IMG/VR virus record: IMGVR_UViG_3300048104_000775
Coordinates: 1 to 21,326 of that record
DNA from: a virus
Reading direction: 5' to 3' (one strand)
DNA length: 21,326 nt
Below the pieces are notes generated by a model, which saw nothing but the letters and a program-made list of their open reading frames with translations, had not been told where the DNA came from and searched no databases. Below, one piece after another: positions 20,154 through 21,326 of this stretch (position 1 is the first letter of the stretch; each line of letters starts with the position of its first letter). Position numbers and translations under genes: made by a program.

Positions 20154-20162
20154 ACAAGGGAA

Positions 20163-21326
20163 ATGAAAACAGTATATCTTCATGGAGAATTAGGTAAGAA
20201 GTTTAGAAGCAAATGGCTTCTAGATGTCGAGTCTTTGCCCGAAATAATAAGAGCTATAGATTCAAACGAGGAAGGCTTTTTGAATTTTTTAGTAGAAAAA
20301 ATTTCTGAGGGCGTACATTTTTCCTTTATGAGTAAAGATGCTGATTATGTGAATTCTAGTAATAATCCTGAGAAGTATATATATTGTGGAGATTTTGAGA
20401 GCGGGTCAACTCTTCTAGATGAAGAAATTCATATTTGTCCATGCGCTCATGGCGCAACAGTATTTATTCCTGCCGCTGTAGCTTTTGTTACCAGTAAAGC
20501 TTTTTTTCAGGCTGTTATTTTTGCAGTAATATCTTACGGTGTAGCTGAGCTAACTAAGCCTCCAGACCCTCCCAAGGTTGATAATAAAACTATATCTACC
20601 AAGTCTTATATATTAAACGGCCCTAATAATGTAGCATCTCAAGGAGTCGCTGTTCCGATTGGATATGGAAGATTAAAAATTGGCGGAGTAAATATAGGGG
20701 TCGAGCGCGAAATTCGTTACAAGCAAACTACAGAAAATAAGCTCGAATCTTATACTTTTATAAAGTATTTAGAACTATTATGCGAAGGTCCTATAGAAGG
20801 ACTTGTTGATGAAAGCGGAGCGGTAATAAGAGATACTACCCCAGAAGATTTTGCAAAAGCGACGTTTCTTAATGATACGGTTGTTAAAAATAGCAGCGGT
20901 TCATTGAATTATATTTTAACCGAAGAGAATAATGACGACCAAGTCAAATATGTTAAGGGTTTGTCGCAAAATAAAATTCTTCAAGAGGATGGTGTTTGCT
21001 ATATTCGAGCTTATGATGCTATATTGCACGGAACCCCTCCATTTATTACGAATGAGGGGACTAGCAGTGAACCTCATACATTGAATAAATTTTTTAAACG
21101 AAATAATGCTGCGCAGCCAACGGCGGAATGGATAGATTATGCAATACATGGTGAGTTTGGAAAGGGAGGAGAATCGAGAATTATTTCGCACTCTGTTTAT
21201 AACTCGGAAGTTAATCAAGTAACAATGGCATTTAAGGCCGAACTTTCTTATACGGAAGTATCTGACCAGGGTTCGCAGACGACTCTATATAATTTTGTTG
21301 ATTTTATTATTTTAGTCGAGCGCGAT
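20163..21326 (+). CDS. Fusion of lambda gpI-like tail assembly protein and start of gpJ-like host specificity protein (3' end outside window)
   Basis: Open from ATG 20163 to the last base of the window, 388 complete codons with no stop. Residues 1-60 match lambda-type tail assembly protein I (MKTVYLHGELGKKF, AIDSNEEGFLNFL). Residues 97-130 are a hydrophobic segment after ICPCAHGA, as in gpI, and 149-175 hold the conserved end, YILNGPNNVASQGVAVPIGY, then GRLKIGG. From about 195 the frame continues without a break into the start of gpJ: YLELLCEGPIEGLVDESG matches the SEGPIEG start of J, followed by beta-rich sequence (WIDYAIHGEF, MAFKAELSY, FIILVER). In lambda I and J are separate genes. J is the central tail fibre that binds the host receptor; the fused I part may be built into the tip or be cut off. 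The receptor-binding end is not in the window. Confidence 0.9.
   Translation, partial: MKTVYLHGELGKKFRSKWLLDVESLPEIIRAIDSNEEGFLNFLVEKISEGVHFSFMSKDADYVNSSNNPEKYIYCGDFESGSTLLDEEIHICPCAHGATVFIPAAVAFVTSKAFFQAVIFAVISYGVAELTKPPDPPKVDNKTISTKSYILNGPNNVASQGVAVPIGYGRLKIGGVNIGVEREIRYKQTTENKLESYTFIKYLELLCEGPIEGLVDESGAVIRDTTPEDFAKATFLNDTVVKNSSGSLNYILTEENNDDQVKYVKGLSQNKILQEDGVCYIRAYDAILHGTPPFITNEGTSSEPHTLNKFFKRNNAAQPTAEWIDYAIHGEFGKGGESRIISHSVYNSEVNQVTMAFKAELSYTEVSDQGSQTTLYNFVDFIILVERD

Noticed and set aside
20143-20162. Terminator between the K-like and I-J genes
   Set aside because: The 20-base gap has no hairpin; it holds only the ribosome binding site of the next gene.

Overview
The window is a dense, single-strand late structural module of a tailed double-stranded DNA phage (or prophage). 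It encodes tail completion and the tail tip. Every supported gene reads on the + strand. Genes abut, overlap by 1 to 8 bases, or are separated by at most 39 bases, so there is no gene-free stretch of 300 bases or more. I saw no tRNA, rRNA, CRISPR, insertion sequence, convincing terminator or promoter. The DNA is AT-rich (roughly 60 % A+T by eye). The gene order after the tape measure (M-like, L-like, K-like, I-like/J-like) is that of phage lambda, and no sheath or baseplate-wedge gene is visible. This points to a siphovirus with a long, flexible, non-contractile tail. The host cannot be read from the sequence. The style of the proteins (AT-rich, aromatic-rich modules, Pro-Asp linkers, mosaic giant tail proteins) reminds me of uncultured marine phages, but that is inference.

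Layout: (1) 2-415, the 3' end of a small acidic protein, and 421-1407, a 328-residue coiled protein. Both lie where tail assembly chaperones normally lie. (2) 1447-8496, a 2349-residue tape measure protein. (3) 8499-10166 and 10163-11077, two related two-domain proteins that look like tail-tube or distal-tail proteins. (4) 11077-18726, a 2549-residue mosaic protein. It carries a seven-repeat RCC1-type propeller, a Pro-Asp linker, an aromatic module, two lambda gpM-like domains, DUF4214-like repeats and a C-terminal leishmanolysin-like metalloprotease. (5) 18723-19820, a gpL-like iron-sulfur tip protein. (6) 19813-20142, a JAMM-only gpK-like protein. (7) 20163 to the window end, a gpI-gpJ fusion that runs off the edge.

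The most unusual parts are two. First, the tape measure contains five dispersed copies of a G-[YH]-[IV]-P-N-[FY] motif that divide residues 546-1062 into modules. The largest module looks like a PD-(D/E)XK nuclease-type domain, so the tape measure may carry cargo. Second, the M-position protein is inflated about 20-fold over lambda gpM by ligand-binding-type domains and a protease. An aromatic module in it is shared with the tube-like protein encoded just upstream. Together the genes would build the tube end, set tail length and form the receptor-binding, wall-penetrating tip.
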